Origin: Pinus tabuliformis | Taxonomy: Eukaryota > Streptophyta > Pinopsida > Pinales > Pinaceae | Reading direction: 5' to 3' | Assembly (NCBI GenBank): GCA_031772625.1 | Contig: CM062813.1 | Span: 762,414,720-762,478,719, forward strand | DNA length: 64,000 nucleotides | Shown: positions 11,205-22,790 of the stretch, one piece after another | Numbering within the stretch: the stretch's first letter is position 1 | Layout of the letters: every line of letters begins with the position of its first letter | Program-made: the position numbers and the translations under genes | Notes under the pieces: generated by a model | Told to the model about the DNA's origin: nothing | What the model saw: only the letters and a program-made list of their open reading frames with translations | Databases searched by the model: none

Positions 11205-12900
11205 ATGGATTTTCCGTCTGACAACTCTGTGGCTTTTGCACTGGTGTGCGCCACCTTGGAGGTGGAGAAAACCCACGTCAGCCAAAATGCCAACGCTGAA
11301 TGGGCTGCCTCGCTGTACTCGGATATTTTTCCTGCTTCTCAGAAGGACCTGTCTCTCAAAGGCGATGACTCTGCTTCTCTCCCAAAACGTAAACATAATC
11401 GGCCGATTAAATCTTCCCCTCCACCTGAAGCCATCAACTTGGACGGGACACTGCTACTTGACAGGATTTCTAGTTTGCAGAAGCGAGCCTTAGTGGGACG
11501 ATGGCATTTCCCGGCGATGGATGAGTCACAATTTCGAACCTGGATAGTGGCAAAATGGGCTCGTCTACTTGGCTACTCCCCCACCATTGTCAAGCTCATG
11601 AATGACTGGTTCAGCTTCCATTTCCTCAGGGAGCAGGATCTTGAGATTATCTTCACTAAGCCTTTGGTTCAAGACCGAAGCTTTCTGGCTCTCTACAGGT
11701 GGTACTTAGGATTTAATCTTCTCAAGAGCACCCCTCTCAACAATTAAATTTGGCTCAAACTACCTGGTCTCCCCATTGAGCTATGGAACAAAGAATCGAT
11801 TGAAAAAATTGGCAACGTTGTCGAAAGATTCATATATGTGGATCCCAGATGCATAGGAGCAAAGGACAAACGTGTTGCATGGGTCCTCATTGAGAGGGGT
11901 TTTAGAGGTGGCTTCCCTGAATCGATTGAACTTAACTAGGATTCGTTAAAAGTCCATCAGCGGCTAGATTATTGGGGAGTTCCATTTAGGTGCTTTGTGT
12001 GTCATAGGACTGGCCACCTTCATTCACTATGTCCGCGTAGACAACCCCATAAACACCGTCATAAGAATATGTTGAAGAGGAATGCTGATATTTCAAAAAT
12101 AAGTGCACATCCGACTCTGCCTCTTAGTATCGATCCTTTTCGGGGCCCACTCAATCTAAAATCCCGGTCCTCTCCAAGTAAAGGTTCGCCCAGGGATAGA
12201 CCCTCTGGTCCCTTGTGCCCCCCATCATTATCAGTTGGACCACACGGTCGGGATAGTGGGTCTGATGCTTGCTGTCCCCGGGATGCTTCCTCGCCCAAGC
12301 TCCCTCTATGGCCTCTCCTTGATCCGCTTGCGCCTCATCAGTGCTTCTCATTACCCCATCATCCTCCTGAACCCTCTCTGGGCATAGCGCTTTCCCATTC
12401 CTCCCCCGATTGACAAATCTTCCTTGGCGGGGCCATCACATTCCGTTCTATATGTCTCTTCCTCTCCTTTTTCCCCTGCTGCATCCCCTTCCCTCCACGC
12501 AATGGAACCTTCTCCTGTTCATCAAGAAAATCCTAAAGGAAAGGCTATTCCAGAATCTAATTCTCCTTTTTACCCGCCATCTTCCTCTGAAAAAAACTCT
12601 ATCAATTGTGATATTGATCTGCTCATGAAACGGGCCTCATTAAACTGAAAGCCCCTCATCATACACAAACCCGACCATTCTCCTTCCCCGGTCATTAGTC
12701 CAAAATCCGCCGGTAACATTTCTGTTCGTCGCAAAGATAAGTGGGGAAGTAGACACTTTAGAGGGAGAATGGGGAAAAAGGATTTGACTTCCAGGGACCT
12801 CAATCTCATTGATATTCCGGTGTCAGAAATTGCTTCAGATGATTTCACTGCAAAAGGGCCTCTTAGAGCTAGTCGGCCATCTGAAGGAAAAAATGAATAA
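11205..12900 (+). pseudogene. L1 ORF1: RNA-binding protein with DUF4283 and CCHC knuckle
   Basis: The chosen start is the ATG at 11205 (MDFPSDNSVAF), which has no better upstream candidate. DUF4283 features follow: LVGRWHFPAMDE, then KLPGLPIELW, RFIYVDP and QRLDYWGVPFRC. The zinc knuckle C-F-V-C-(x4)-H-(x4)-C lies at about 11990-12032. A Pro/Ser-rich tail leads to SRPSEGKNE and the stop at 12898-12900. ORF1 of plant L1s coats the RNA in the transposition particle. Lesions: in-frame TAA at 11745, TAG at 11937, a frame change between about 12300 and 12424, and TGA at 12646. The last codons overlap the ORF2 start. Confidence 0.82.
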
Positions 12901-15900
12901 CATCTTGTCTATGAATATTTGGGGCCTAGGAGCAGACCCTAAGTTTTTGGCTCTAAAGGACCTCTTTAGATCTACAAAGTCCAGAATGCTTTTGATTCAG
13001 GAAACAATGCATGATTGCTCCCAGACCATTTCTTATTTTAGAAGAATGTTCCCTACTTGGCATATGGTGGCCACTGAAGCTATAGGTTTGTCTGGGGGGC
13101 TAGCTGTTCTATGGGATCCCACTTGGGTCAAAGTAGTTGCGTTCCAATGTTTTGCAGGCATTCTTATATTAGCCTATTTCCTTATTGTTTAGATCTTGTG
13201 CACATTTAAATATATATACTCCACATAGACAACGCTTTCCATTCTGGGAAAAACTTCTAGCATCTGAACTTTTTGATATGGACTCCCTGCTGATTGGTGG
13301 TGATTTTAACAGTACCTTATGCAGCGATGAGATTTGGGGCAATGGAAGGAGAATGGACCTGATTGGATGGATGATTAGTAATGCCATGATCCAGAAAAAT
13401 TTTGTAGACATACAGCCAGATTGTAAAGGGCCCACTTGGGATAATGGGTGGTCCAATGATGATTACTTGGCTAAAAGACTGGACAGATATATCCTCCATG
13501 AAAAATTGATTGATAGATTCGGTCTGCCGCAAATGAAAATCATCCCTTCGCACATCTCTGATCACCGCCCGATATATATTCAATGGAACAATGAGGTAAT
13601 CAAACTGGGATACCTGTTCAAATTCAACCGAACGTGGTTATCCGATGAGCATTTTAACCACTTTGTAAAAGAGTCGTGGCAACCACAAACTGGATCGATT
13701 CGGTGAAATTCATTGGATTTTGTTTCCCACATGGCTAAACTGCGTAACACGGTTAAATTATGGCAACGAGAAAAAATAGAACGCAACAGAAAGGACCTAA
13801 AAGATATTGATAAAGATCTGCAACTCTTGTCCTCCCGTTTTAAAAGGGATGCCATTCCCTCACAAATTCGTAGACAGATTTGGGATCTTGAAAAAAGGAA
13901 ACAAAAAATTTTGACAGATGAGGAATCTACGTGGCGACTGAAGAGCCGAGCCATTTGGCTCAAGGAGGGTGATAAAAACACCAAGTTTTTCCACAGGTTC
14001 GCCAATAAGAGGAGACAGAAAAACATGATCTGGGAAATTAAAGATGAAGTTGGAAGATCTTTTTTCTCTCAAGAGGACATATCGCGAGAAGCAGTTAATT
14101 TTTTCAGCAGGGCATACAGTAGAGAGATTGGTAGTCATATTGAAGACATTCGATGGGGCATTGAGCTGTACCCCACCATGTTCGAAGAAAGTCAAAATGA
14201 AGCCCTCTTTTCAGAAGTCACGGAGGAGGAATTGCTGGCGACATTGAAATCCTTTCAGAAGGATAAATGCCCAGGGCCGGACGGGTGGACTGTTGATTTC
14301 TTCATCCATTTCTTCGACTTGTTCAAGGACGACATCCTAAATATGGTTGAAGAATCCAGACTTAATGGATACATTAACCACCGCATCACATCCACTTACA
14401 TTGCTCTGATTCCAAAAAAATCTCACTCGGCATGCTTCTCTGAATACCGACCTATATCTTTATGCAATGTTCTATACAAGACGATCTCTAAAATTATTGC
14501 CATTCGGATTAGGAATGTGTTATCCATGCATCTCTCCCCTGAACAGCACGACTTTCTAAAGGACCGGAACATCATGGACACTGTGGCCCTTACCCAAGAA
14601 GCTCTGCACTCAATGCATTCAAAGAATTTGGAAGCTGCCTTATTAAAAATAGATTTAAAAAGGGCATATGATAACGTGGACTGGGGTTATATCCGCTATC
14701 TTCTTGCCAAGATTGGACTCAACCACAGGTGTTCAAGGTGGATTATGGTGTGTGTGGAGGAGGTAAATTATGCTGTTTTGATTAATGGCTTCCCCACCCC
14801 TTTTTTTAAAGTTTCCAGGGGTCTTAGACAACACTGCTCCTTGTCTCCTCTCCTTTTCATTTTGATTATGGATTCTCTTAGCCTACATATCAAGAAGGCA
14901 GTTCATACAAATATCTATCGGCTTCTTCCTATATGCAAAGGGATAAACATATCCCATAATTTTTTTGTCGACGACATCCTTATTGCGACTATCCTGTGCA
15001 GAGAAACTTGGTTGTGCTTACATTATATCCTGGTCAGATTTCAAGCGGCTTCTGGTATGACAGTTAATGAAGGGAAATCCTCCTTCCATGTGGAGAATAT
15101 AAATGGAAATTTGATCCAATTCCTCTCTCGTATGTTTAACATCCAAGCCATCCCTCTCAGGCATGGTATAAAGTATTTAGGTTTCAATCTGAACGCTGTG
15201 GGGTACCAGGTTATGGATTGGACCTGGATTGATGACCGATTCTAAAAGAAAATAATAGCATGGGAGCATATGTGTTTAACAAAAGGTGGACGCATGACTT
15301 TGACTCAATCAGTGCTTGTCCAGATAATGGTTTATTGGGCACACCTGTTCATCATTCCATCCACTATTATAAAGAACCTGAACAGGATGATCGCTAATTT
15401 TATATTGGGATGTGACAAGGATCAACACAAATTCCATCTAACAAAAATATCAGCACTGACGTGGCCTAAGCAAATGGGAGGATGGGGCATTCTTGACATT
15501 GCCCAATTCAGTAAAGCACTTCTATGCAAATCCATGTGGAGGGAAATTATGGGGGATTCAATATGGAGTTCGGCCATCCGTGAAAAATATATGAGCAACA
15601 TGGATATATCGTTTTGGATCAGGGAAAACACCATTGGATCCCCATATGGATCTTCCATTTGGAGAGGATTTAGGAAACTGGAGCCATTCTTCAGACAGAA
15701 CCTCATTTGGAGATTTCAAACGGGAGCTAAAATTATGATCGGTAGGGATGTATTTGCTGGTGGGGCAGGTAAAATACAGATCTCCCTAGACCTTATGAGA
15801 GCTTTACATAGCCGGGGCATCTTTTTCTAGGCCAGCACCATTAAACCCTAGGACGGAGCCATCCCCGTATAGAAAATTGCATACGAACTCCAGCTCCAAT

Positions 15901-16937
15901 AGGAAATGGTGGAACAATGGAATAACATCATAACAGAGTTGCGAGGTCATGGTATTTATCGCTTTGCGATTAAATATTATCTTATATGGAAGGGTATGGA
16001 CGGATTTGCGATGGCGAAGGTAAAACATATATATCTGCAGTTCAAGAATTCCGAGGAGGACAATTCTCGAGAGATATTCACCCCTATTTTTTGGAAATCC
16101 AGATGCCCCACAAAGATCATCATCTTCGCATGGTTGGTTTTCAACAACAGGAACCTCACATGGGATAATCTGCAAAAACGGAATTGGCACGAGCCTGCAA
16201 TCTGCCCTTTGTGCATGGAAAACTCAGAATATAACCTGCATATTTTCCTCACCTGTCCCCAGGTGCTTCCCATATGGCAGAACATCGCAACTCAATACGG
16301 TTTTGCCCTATATTCCTTCTCTTCGGTTTCTGAAGCTTTCAAGAAATGGAGCAATATGAATAAGGAACGGAGAGCCATTCCCTTATTGGTCATTTGGGCT
16401 ATTTGGAAGTGGCGCAACGACAGAATATTCAGGTCAAAGAAGGATACAAACGATTCGGTGGTCGCTTCAATTATGTCTCTTTACAACTCCCTTGGTCTGG
16501 ACGCCCACCAGGGAATATGTGCATGCGGCGTCTTCATCAGGACTGCAAAGGATCAAGCCATTGAAGTCAACTGGAATGCAGGTCCGGGATCCAACAATAA
16601 AGCTGAAGCGGTGGCATTAACGGGACTCCTCTCTTTCTGCAATTTTCTCAATATCCTGAATTTGAAAATCTATGGAGATTCGAGGCTTATCATTGATCAT
16701 GTTTTGCAAAAGCACAATATAGAAAACTTTCACCTTGCTGGATGGTTAGACAGGATTGCAATGATGTGGAACAACAGGTGGGACTATTCCATCTCCCACA
16801 TTGACAGGGACCAAAATAATGAAGCCGATTCACTATCTAAAAGGGGTCTTTCAGCTCCCCCAGGCATATGGCGGATGCAGATTAGAACGGACAGCCACTG
16901 CTTCCAGGTCCAAGATTTTTGTTTTCAAGATATATGA
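12893..16937 (+). pseudogene. L1 ORF2: endonuclease, reverse transcriptase, zf-RVT and RNase H
   Basis: The start is the ATG at 12893 (MNNILSMNIWGLG), overlapping the ORF1 stop. The AP-like endonuclease keeps its catalytic landmarks: the Asn in NIWGLG, the Glu in LIQETM, GGDFN (about 13300) and SDHRPI (about 13558). The RT follows with CPGPDG, KIDLKRAYDNVDW, SRGLRQHCSLSPLLF and the catalytic box as FVDDIL (usually FADD). The zf-RVT domain has W-[C-x2-C]-x7-H-x3-C at about 16195-16255. A plant-type RNase H (GPGSNNKAEAVALTGLL, IYGDSRLII, HIDRDQNNEADSLS) ends at 16937. Lesions: a frameshift near 13190, TGA 13704, TAA 15243, and four TAG codons between 15828 and 15902. About 1,345 codons, the usual length for the family. 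Confidence 0.88.
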
Positions 16938-17232
16938 TTCTGAATACAGTGAATTTCTGGTATGCTTTTTCTTATTTTCACACAATAGGTTAGCTCTCTG
17001 TTAAGGTATGCGCTCAGCAAGTTTTTGTTATTTTGCAAGTCCTATTGATTCCATACCCAATGTAACTATCTCAATATAGGTTGCATACGGTCCATATTTT
17101 TAGTCATATGTATAGAATAATCCCCGTCAGTCATATTTCTTCGACAATATATCTGAGATAATGCACTTGTATTTTGTTTCCTCCTATGAATATAATTATA
17201 CAATTTTTTCGTGCTGAAAAGGCTTGTGCGTT

Positions 17233-17900
17233 TGTAAAACCAGCTTTGTTAGTTTCTGCTTACACGCTTAAGGAAATTCAAAGATCATGATCTATTTAGA
17301 AATTGTGTTCTCTCTTCTGTAATAAAATTAATTAATGACGTCAAATTGTATTTCATTATCCTAATATTTATCTTATTGCATCCCTAGTTAAGAGTTATTG
17401 GTAAATTCACGTTAATGCTATAGTGCATGAGTAAGAGATATTGGTTAACTAGTGCGTATGATAGTAATTTATTCCACCTTAATAATTATTTTTATCGATC
17501 ATTTGAAACGTATGATAGTAATTTATTCCACCTTAATAATTATTTTTATCAATCATTTGAAATATATTTTATTATTTTTTATGGTAATTGTTATTGAAAT
17601 TTAATTATATTTTTTTTTGGGTTAAAGTATATTTTTTATTGTTAAAATAAATTTTTAAATGTATAACTAAAATCTAATCATTTAAATTATTTATTATATT
17701 TAAATCCTATCATTTTAATTATTAATATTTATAACTTCCACATATATATATATATAAATATAAATTTTTATAAAATATGCGATTAAAAATATTTAAATCC
17801 TAACCTGTTTAAATTATTATGCCTAGAAAGATAGATGAAATATGAATAACTATAAAAATTAAATTTCTTAGGTTTTTTATATTAAAGTGTATAAAAAAAA
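17233..17900 (+). repeat. Large inverted duplication, left arm, outer part
   Basis: This matches the reverse complement of 27796-28560 and of about 26040-26207, with many small differences. It starts around TAAAACCAGCTTTGTTAG and includes CTGCTTACRC, TTGTGTTCT and ATTTAAATCCTAACCT blocks. The arm continues after the 17898-20297 insert at about 20298-21065. No terminal target duplication was found, so it could be a foldback-like transposon or an inverted segmental duplication. Confidence 0.75.
17454..17561 (+). repeat. 54-bp tandem duplication in the inverted-repeat arm
   Basis: Two units of a 54-bp sequence starting GTATGATAGTAATTTATTCC, about 98% alike. The opposite arm has a single unit (around 28275-28330), so the duplication happened after the arms formed. 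Confidence 0.85.
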
Positions 17901-20297
17901 ATGTGTAAGATTGGTGGGACTTCCTTTTTCTATTAATTTTCCATAAATAGATAGTCAAATATGTCTTTCAAAATATTTCTAGTGGCCTCAACCTGTCCGT
18001 AGGAAACCAGGTTTGTTGGCTACCTATCTGCATCAAAAGCTGTCCAAAATTTAAATAGTTTAATTCTTATCATTCAGGCTACATTTGCTACTTTATCTAC
18101 TATATTCTTCATACTTAAAAAGTAAATGCTAATTGACATAATAACAAAATTTTACAAGCTTTCAATCATCTGAATCTACTGGAGGCGGGTCTTTCGTGCT
18201 TGACTTGGGTACTTCACTCTGCAGCGGCGTTTGGATCTGTTTTTCCATTCTCTTCAAGCATAGACTGTTATGATATTGCTGCATTTGAACTGACAGGATT
18301 TCCTTCTGGATATATTTTAGGCTTGGTTATGCTTATTTGTCCACTTTTAGCTCTTCTCTATCCTTGTAAGTTGTCATTGCTTTAGCCAAAAGGTTTTTCA
18401 TTACCCAATATTGTTGGATGGTTTGCCTAAACAATGTTTGGCGACCTCGAGTATGTCTTGGATCCTCAATTATAGGCTCCCATTCTGCTATAGGAATTTC
18501 TTCGTTTTATATATTGGCATTTAACTCCCTTTCCCATTCGGCTATTACTGCTTTTACCTTTGTCGGAGTTCCTACATAGTAGGCATTGATTAAATTCTGC
18601 ATACTTTCTTATCTTGTTTTTCTGCCCCTTTTCCTCGGTGGTTTACTTGCTGATGCCTCTGGGCCTTTCATTTTCTTTTCAATCTTTTTTCATGTTCTTT
18701 TGCTCCCTTTTCGTCCCTGTTGTCTGCCTTCTTTTACCATATTTTTTTGCTTTCTGTTCTTACAGTCCCTACACTCCTAGACCCTTGCCTGATTCAAGTT
18801 TCGGCATGTCATGTGCTGGTGGACACTGGGTTTTATATTGCCTGTAATGTGAAACAATAGTAAAACATTAAAATAAAGAATAATTTTATCCTTAGTGTTC
18901 TTACTTTGCTTTATGGTCTAAATTTTGGCCTTTTTGCTTCCAATTTTTTTCGCATTCTTCCCATCATTGCCAGTTTGAAGCCACTCAGTTACATTCTCAA
19001 TCCTCAGCTCTATGACCCCTCTGCTTCTCGTTCCCCATGAGCATCCCAAGTAACCCCCTCCACGCTGATGGTCTAGTGGGCTAGAGGTTTTCTCACCATC
19101 TCCAGGGGACTTGAGCTTTGTTAGCCATTCTACCATCGGGACAGACCCCCTCTTCACTTTTCTTTGTTGTGGTTTCCCTAGGCTTCCATCCCTACCCACT
19201 GACTTCCCAGGTTTCTCTTTCTCCTTCCTTTCACTACCTTTTTGATCTAGAGTTTTCCTTTTCTATCCCTATGTTCTAGATTTCTACTATGAGTTTCCCA
19301 CCGGTCTCTATGATATCCTCCCTTGGTTATTTTGCCAATTTTGGTGCCTATCTTTCTCCCCTCCCCGGTCCAAGGGGCAGCAACTCCCCCGACATCTCGC
19401 AGAGGTCTCCAGGCCTTTCGTCCTCTCAATTTTGTGGCGGTTCCTACAGGCAGGCAGTCTAGAGTTTTCCTTAGGTTTGGTTTTCCCCCTAGGCCTCTCG
19501 TAGTGCCCCCTTCTCCCCTCTCACCCGAGCAGGATACCCATCCCTTTGTACCATGACAATATCCTCAGGAAATTACAGAGGGAGCCACTTAAGATATCGC
19601 TACTTTTAGCATCTACTTGGCCCGACAGTCTTGTTCTACCCCAAGACTAGTCAGCCACCTTACGAGGCTCGATTTTTCCCTCCTACCCTTCCAGGAAAGC
19701 TCTCAAATCGAACCCATACAAGGTTAATAGGCAATTATCCTTGAATACTCAGAATTTTTCATTCCTTCTCTCGACTAAAAGACCAGTAACACAGAGCCAA
19801 AAATTTTCGAGAGTATTCATTACTTCTCTCTTTAGATTCCAAATTCTTCTCAATTTTCATGACATTATTACCCTATCGACACAAGGGGGCTATAAGTACA
19901 TACTAGGTGTTTCTTATGAAGGTCGTTTGCTGGTCATCGTACCCTGGCTCGTGGCGTTCACCAGCTTCGTTTGTTCGATCCTCCTCAGCTTCCTGCATGC
20001 AATTATCCTTCAGCCTTGCCACCTTTTTCCTTACATTTCTCTCCCACCTACCTATCCTCATTACTGAGGTACCCTCCACTTGCCTTGCTTCATTTTCTAC
20101 CTCCCCTACCTTTGTGTGTGGGTCTCGATCTAGCTGCCCACTTACTTTCCGTTGATTATCCTCCATCATCGCATTTCCAATTTCGGTTGCCCTTGCCATA
20201 TTATATTTTTTGTTTCCCTTCAATAGCTTACCTCTCCTTCCATTTGTCTTGTCCTTCTTGAATCTAACCTCCATTGCCCTCCACACCTCGATCGGGG
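17898..20297 (-). pseudogene. Insert with unrecognised minus-strand coding remnant
   Basis: This 2.4-kb block interrupts the left arm of the large inverted duplication and is missing from the right arm. It is bracketed by near-identical 14-mers (TAAAGTGTATAAAA and TAAAATGTATAAAA), which suggests an insertion with target duplication. The minus strand is coding-like but broken. It shows Lys/Arg-rich runs (RKVKRGSVPMVEWLTKLKSP near 19150; REELKVDK near 18350), NLINAYYVGTPTKVKAVIAEW (18600-18537) and EDPRHTRGRQTLFRQTIQQYW. It ends with KDPPPVDSDD and a stop near 18168. I do not recognise the protein. A basic gag/ORF1-like retroelement protein is possible, and so is a host-gene retrocopy. Confidence 0.4.
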
Positions 20298-21065
20298 GTA
20301 AAATGTATAAAATATTATTATGAGTTAGGGAATTGGAAAAAAAAAAAGATAAACACGTATAGTAAGGTTGTTTTCTACCATATTAGAGTCATGTTAAAAA
20401 TTTGAGATTGAATTTCATATTAAATATATTTTATAAATTTATTATAAAGAGTAGTCTATCGAGGCCATAAATTTTCCCGGAAAATAGTGGAAATTCTCGC
20501 ATGATTTTTACCAAATTCTGTTAGAAATTTTGGGAAATTTGGGTTAGAGTTATCAAACTTTAGGATTTGGGGTGCCCAAGAGGCTTTTGATGGTGCTGAA
20601 TCCATTTCCACCATCAAAAAAACAATTCAAGCACTCCTATGGTCATATTTTTGAAAAAAAAAATTGTCGGATTTGGGCAAAAATAACTTTCCAAGCGAAT
20701 TTGTGGCCTTGGTAGACAAGGCCTTTATTATAATGTTGAAGTAATGAGATTGAGTAGAATGTTATACTATTAAATATATAATATTAAATATACAATATTA
20801 TTTTATATATTAGTTTCTTATATTTTCTAAATGTTTAAGATTATTAGTGAATTTTTTTTTTAACAATATTTATATATAGTGATACTTAATTTTAAGTAAA
20901 TTTAGATGAACGACAATCAAGTAGCTTGGATTTATTATTGTCTTTTTATTATGTCTTTTTTTAACACATTGTTTTAGCAATTTTCCCCTATATACATAAA
21001 CGAAATAAGAAAACTTAAGAACATAGATAATATTCAGACAATGCATGTTATTATTATATGATCCT
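20298..21065 (+). repeat. Large inverted duplication, left arm, inner part
   Basis: Reverse-complement match to about 25575-26060. Examples are the ATTATTAGTG, ACACATTGTTTTAGCAA and AACGAAATARGAAAA blocks, which appear inverted in the right arm. A 276-bp MITE is inserted at 20448-20723. Homology stops near 21065, where the roughly 4.5-kb loop of the palindrome begins. Confidence 0.75.
20448..20723 (-). mobile_element. MITE, 276 bp, TSD TTTATTATAA
   Basis: Flanked by perfect 10-bp duplications TTTATTATAA (20438-20447 and 20724-20733). The opposite palindrome arm has the same site once and uninterrupted (25933-25942), which is a natural empty site. Inside are inverted terminal sequences matching GTCTAYCRAGGCCAYAAATT (20454-20473 and 20698-20717). 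A 9-10 bp duplication suggests mobilisation by a Mutator-like transposase. Related diverged copies are at 22497-22790 and 30795-31050, sharing the block GATGGTGGAAATRGATTCARCACCAT. Confidence 0.75.
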
Positions 21066-21107
21066 TTGGAACTTGAAATATACAATTAAATTTTTAATTA
21101 AAAGAGT

Positions 21108-21300
21108 TCATTGGGATGTTTGATTGATGTTATTTTTCCAATGTAAATGCTAAATTGTAGTAAAATTGTCCTTAGGTAGGGAATCTTAAAATGCATGGTT
21201 GAACTTTTAATAAAAAGAGGTCATTGGGATGTTTGATTGATACAATTTTTCTAAGGTAAATGCTAAATTGCAGTACAATTATCCTTAGGTAGGGAATCTA
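21108..21300 (+). repeat. 113-bp tandem duplication
   Basis: Two diverged units begin TCATTGGGATGTTTGATTGA at 21108 and 21221 and end with CCTTAGGTAGGGAATCT. No coding content. Confidence 0.85.
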
Positions 21301-22496
21301 TTATAATTTGGAAGTTTATGCTGGGTTGTATCCATTCATGTAATTGTCGTAGAACCCTCCTTAGATATTGCATGTACATAGTTATATACAAAAGTGGATA
21401 ATATTTCATTTCATTTGGACAAAAAGTTATTGAAATTTTAGTGAAGACATATGAGACAAACTAAGGTACATATCACATGGACACCATGTAAACTTAAGTC
21501 ATATTAAGTTAATCTTAGTTAATCTTGATCCTTTCTTATGTGCATAAAATCCAAATATATTAACATGAATTCTTTCTTGGATCACTCTTAAAATTATCAA
21601 AGAGATAGAATATTCAAGTGCAAATATATATCTAAACTAGACTTTTTTGGAATTACATTACTTAGCAAAACATCGAGGAAAACAAAAAGATTAATATGAG
21701 GAAAATATTTGAGAGTTTTTACTATTTTTTCCTTTTGGGAATTATTCTTTGTTGAATATGTTCCATTTGTGTTGTGAAATCTCTCTTCAATAAAAATATC
21801 CTCATATTCATGCTTATTCCACTATTTCAAGAAAAATTCAAGGTATTTTAATTGGTTGTAAAAGTGATGCATAATAATGTCATTGCTTAATGGGGATTCC
21901 TACAACCATCTGGAAATGGTGTCCTAGAAAGATGGGTGTCAAAGCAAAAAAAAAAAATTCAATGTGAAAATGGTGAATTCAATGTGAAATATTGTTACCA
22001 TTCCATGTACAATTAGTGTGTGTGAGGCCCCTCATTGCACCTAACACACAACTAATTGTACAAATATTATAACATAGAGATAACCATATTATGAAAAAAT
22101 TAATTAATGAGCAAATTTTTTATTATACCTAGAACTATTAATGAGTAAAAACTTTATTATACTTGTTAATTTAAAAAAACTAAGAAAATCTTTAAAAAAA
22201 CTTCCTAAAACCTTCATGTTATTTTTAATTTTCAAAATAAAAAATAATAATAACAATAAATATCATGAAAATATCAAATTATAAAATACAATAACATTTT
22301 CTAAATTATATATATATATATAAATTTATTTTAATTTTGATAAATATTTATAAATTTATTTTAATTTTGATAAAAATAACATTTCCATATTTACTTTGTT
22401 TTCTTATGCTCGTTGATCATACTTCCCATTCCAAAAACAACTCGTATCTCTGCTTTAATTTTAAAATAAAAATATTTATCTCTTAAAGCGCCCATT
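21301..22496. other. AT-rich palindrome loop with a short hairpin
   Basis: Gene-free AT-rich DNA. At 22007-22061, GTACAATTAGTGTGTGTGAG is followed about 18 bp later by an imperfect reverse complement ending in CTAATTGTAC. This could be a compact stem-loop or MITE relic. A TA microsatellite lies at about 22310-22322, with a short duplicated AAATTTATTTTAATTTTGATAAA block after it. Confidence 0.5.
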
Positions 22497-22790
22497 GAGA
22501 ATGTGACTATGCAAAGGAGTTGCTTATCGAGCGGAAAATATTCTTCGAGAGTCTAGCTTATCAAAATTTAGTGATTTTTTCTCAAAAAATTTAATAGTAA
22601 GAGTGCTTGAATCTTGTTTCTGATGGTGGAAATAGATTCAGCACCATAAAAAACCATACCCAAAATCTTGAAGCTTGATTGTTCTAACTGGAATTTCCAA
22701 AAAACAAACTGTCAAAATTTACAAAAATCCTACAAAAATTTCCATTATTTTCCAAGAAATTTGCAACCTTGTTAAACTACACACTATAGA
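22497..22790 (+). mobile_element. Diverged copy of the 276-bp MITE family
   Basis: Shares with 20448-20723 (inverted) and 30795-31050 the central block around TGATGGTGGAAATAGATTC and the flanking GAGTGCTTGAATC. The right part has the ACAAAAATCCTACAAAAATT and TTCCATTATTTTCC patterns. Ends are eroded and no clear target duplication is visible. Confidence 0.6.

Larger units (their letters stand above)
11050..17225 (+). mobile_element. L1-clade LINE, nearly full length
   Basis: A two-ORF non-LTR retrotransposon. It has a short 5' leader, ORF1 (11205-12900), ORF2 (12893-16937) and about 290 bp of AT-rich 3' sequence. Domain order and the plant-type RNase H at the end of ORF2 match plant L1 elements. 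No clear poly(A) or target duplication was found, so both ends are approximate. Stops and frameshifts show it is inactive, but the whole layout can still be read. Confidence 0.85.

Noticed and set aside
15828..15902. Programmed stop-codon readthrough or recoding in L1 ORF2
   Set aside because: Four stops in 75 bp together with a frameshift and other stops elsewhere fit ordinary decay better.
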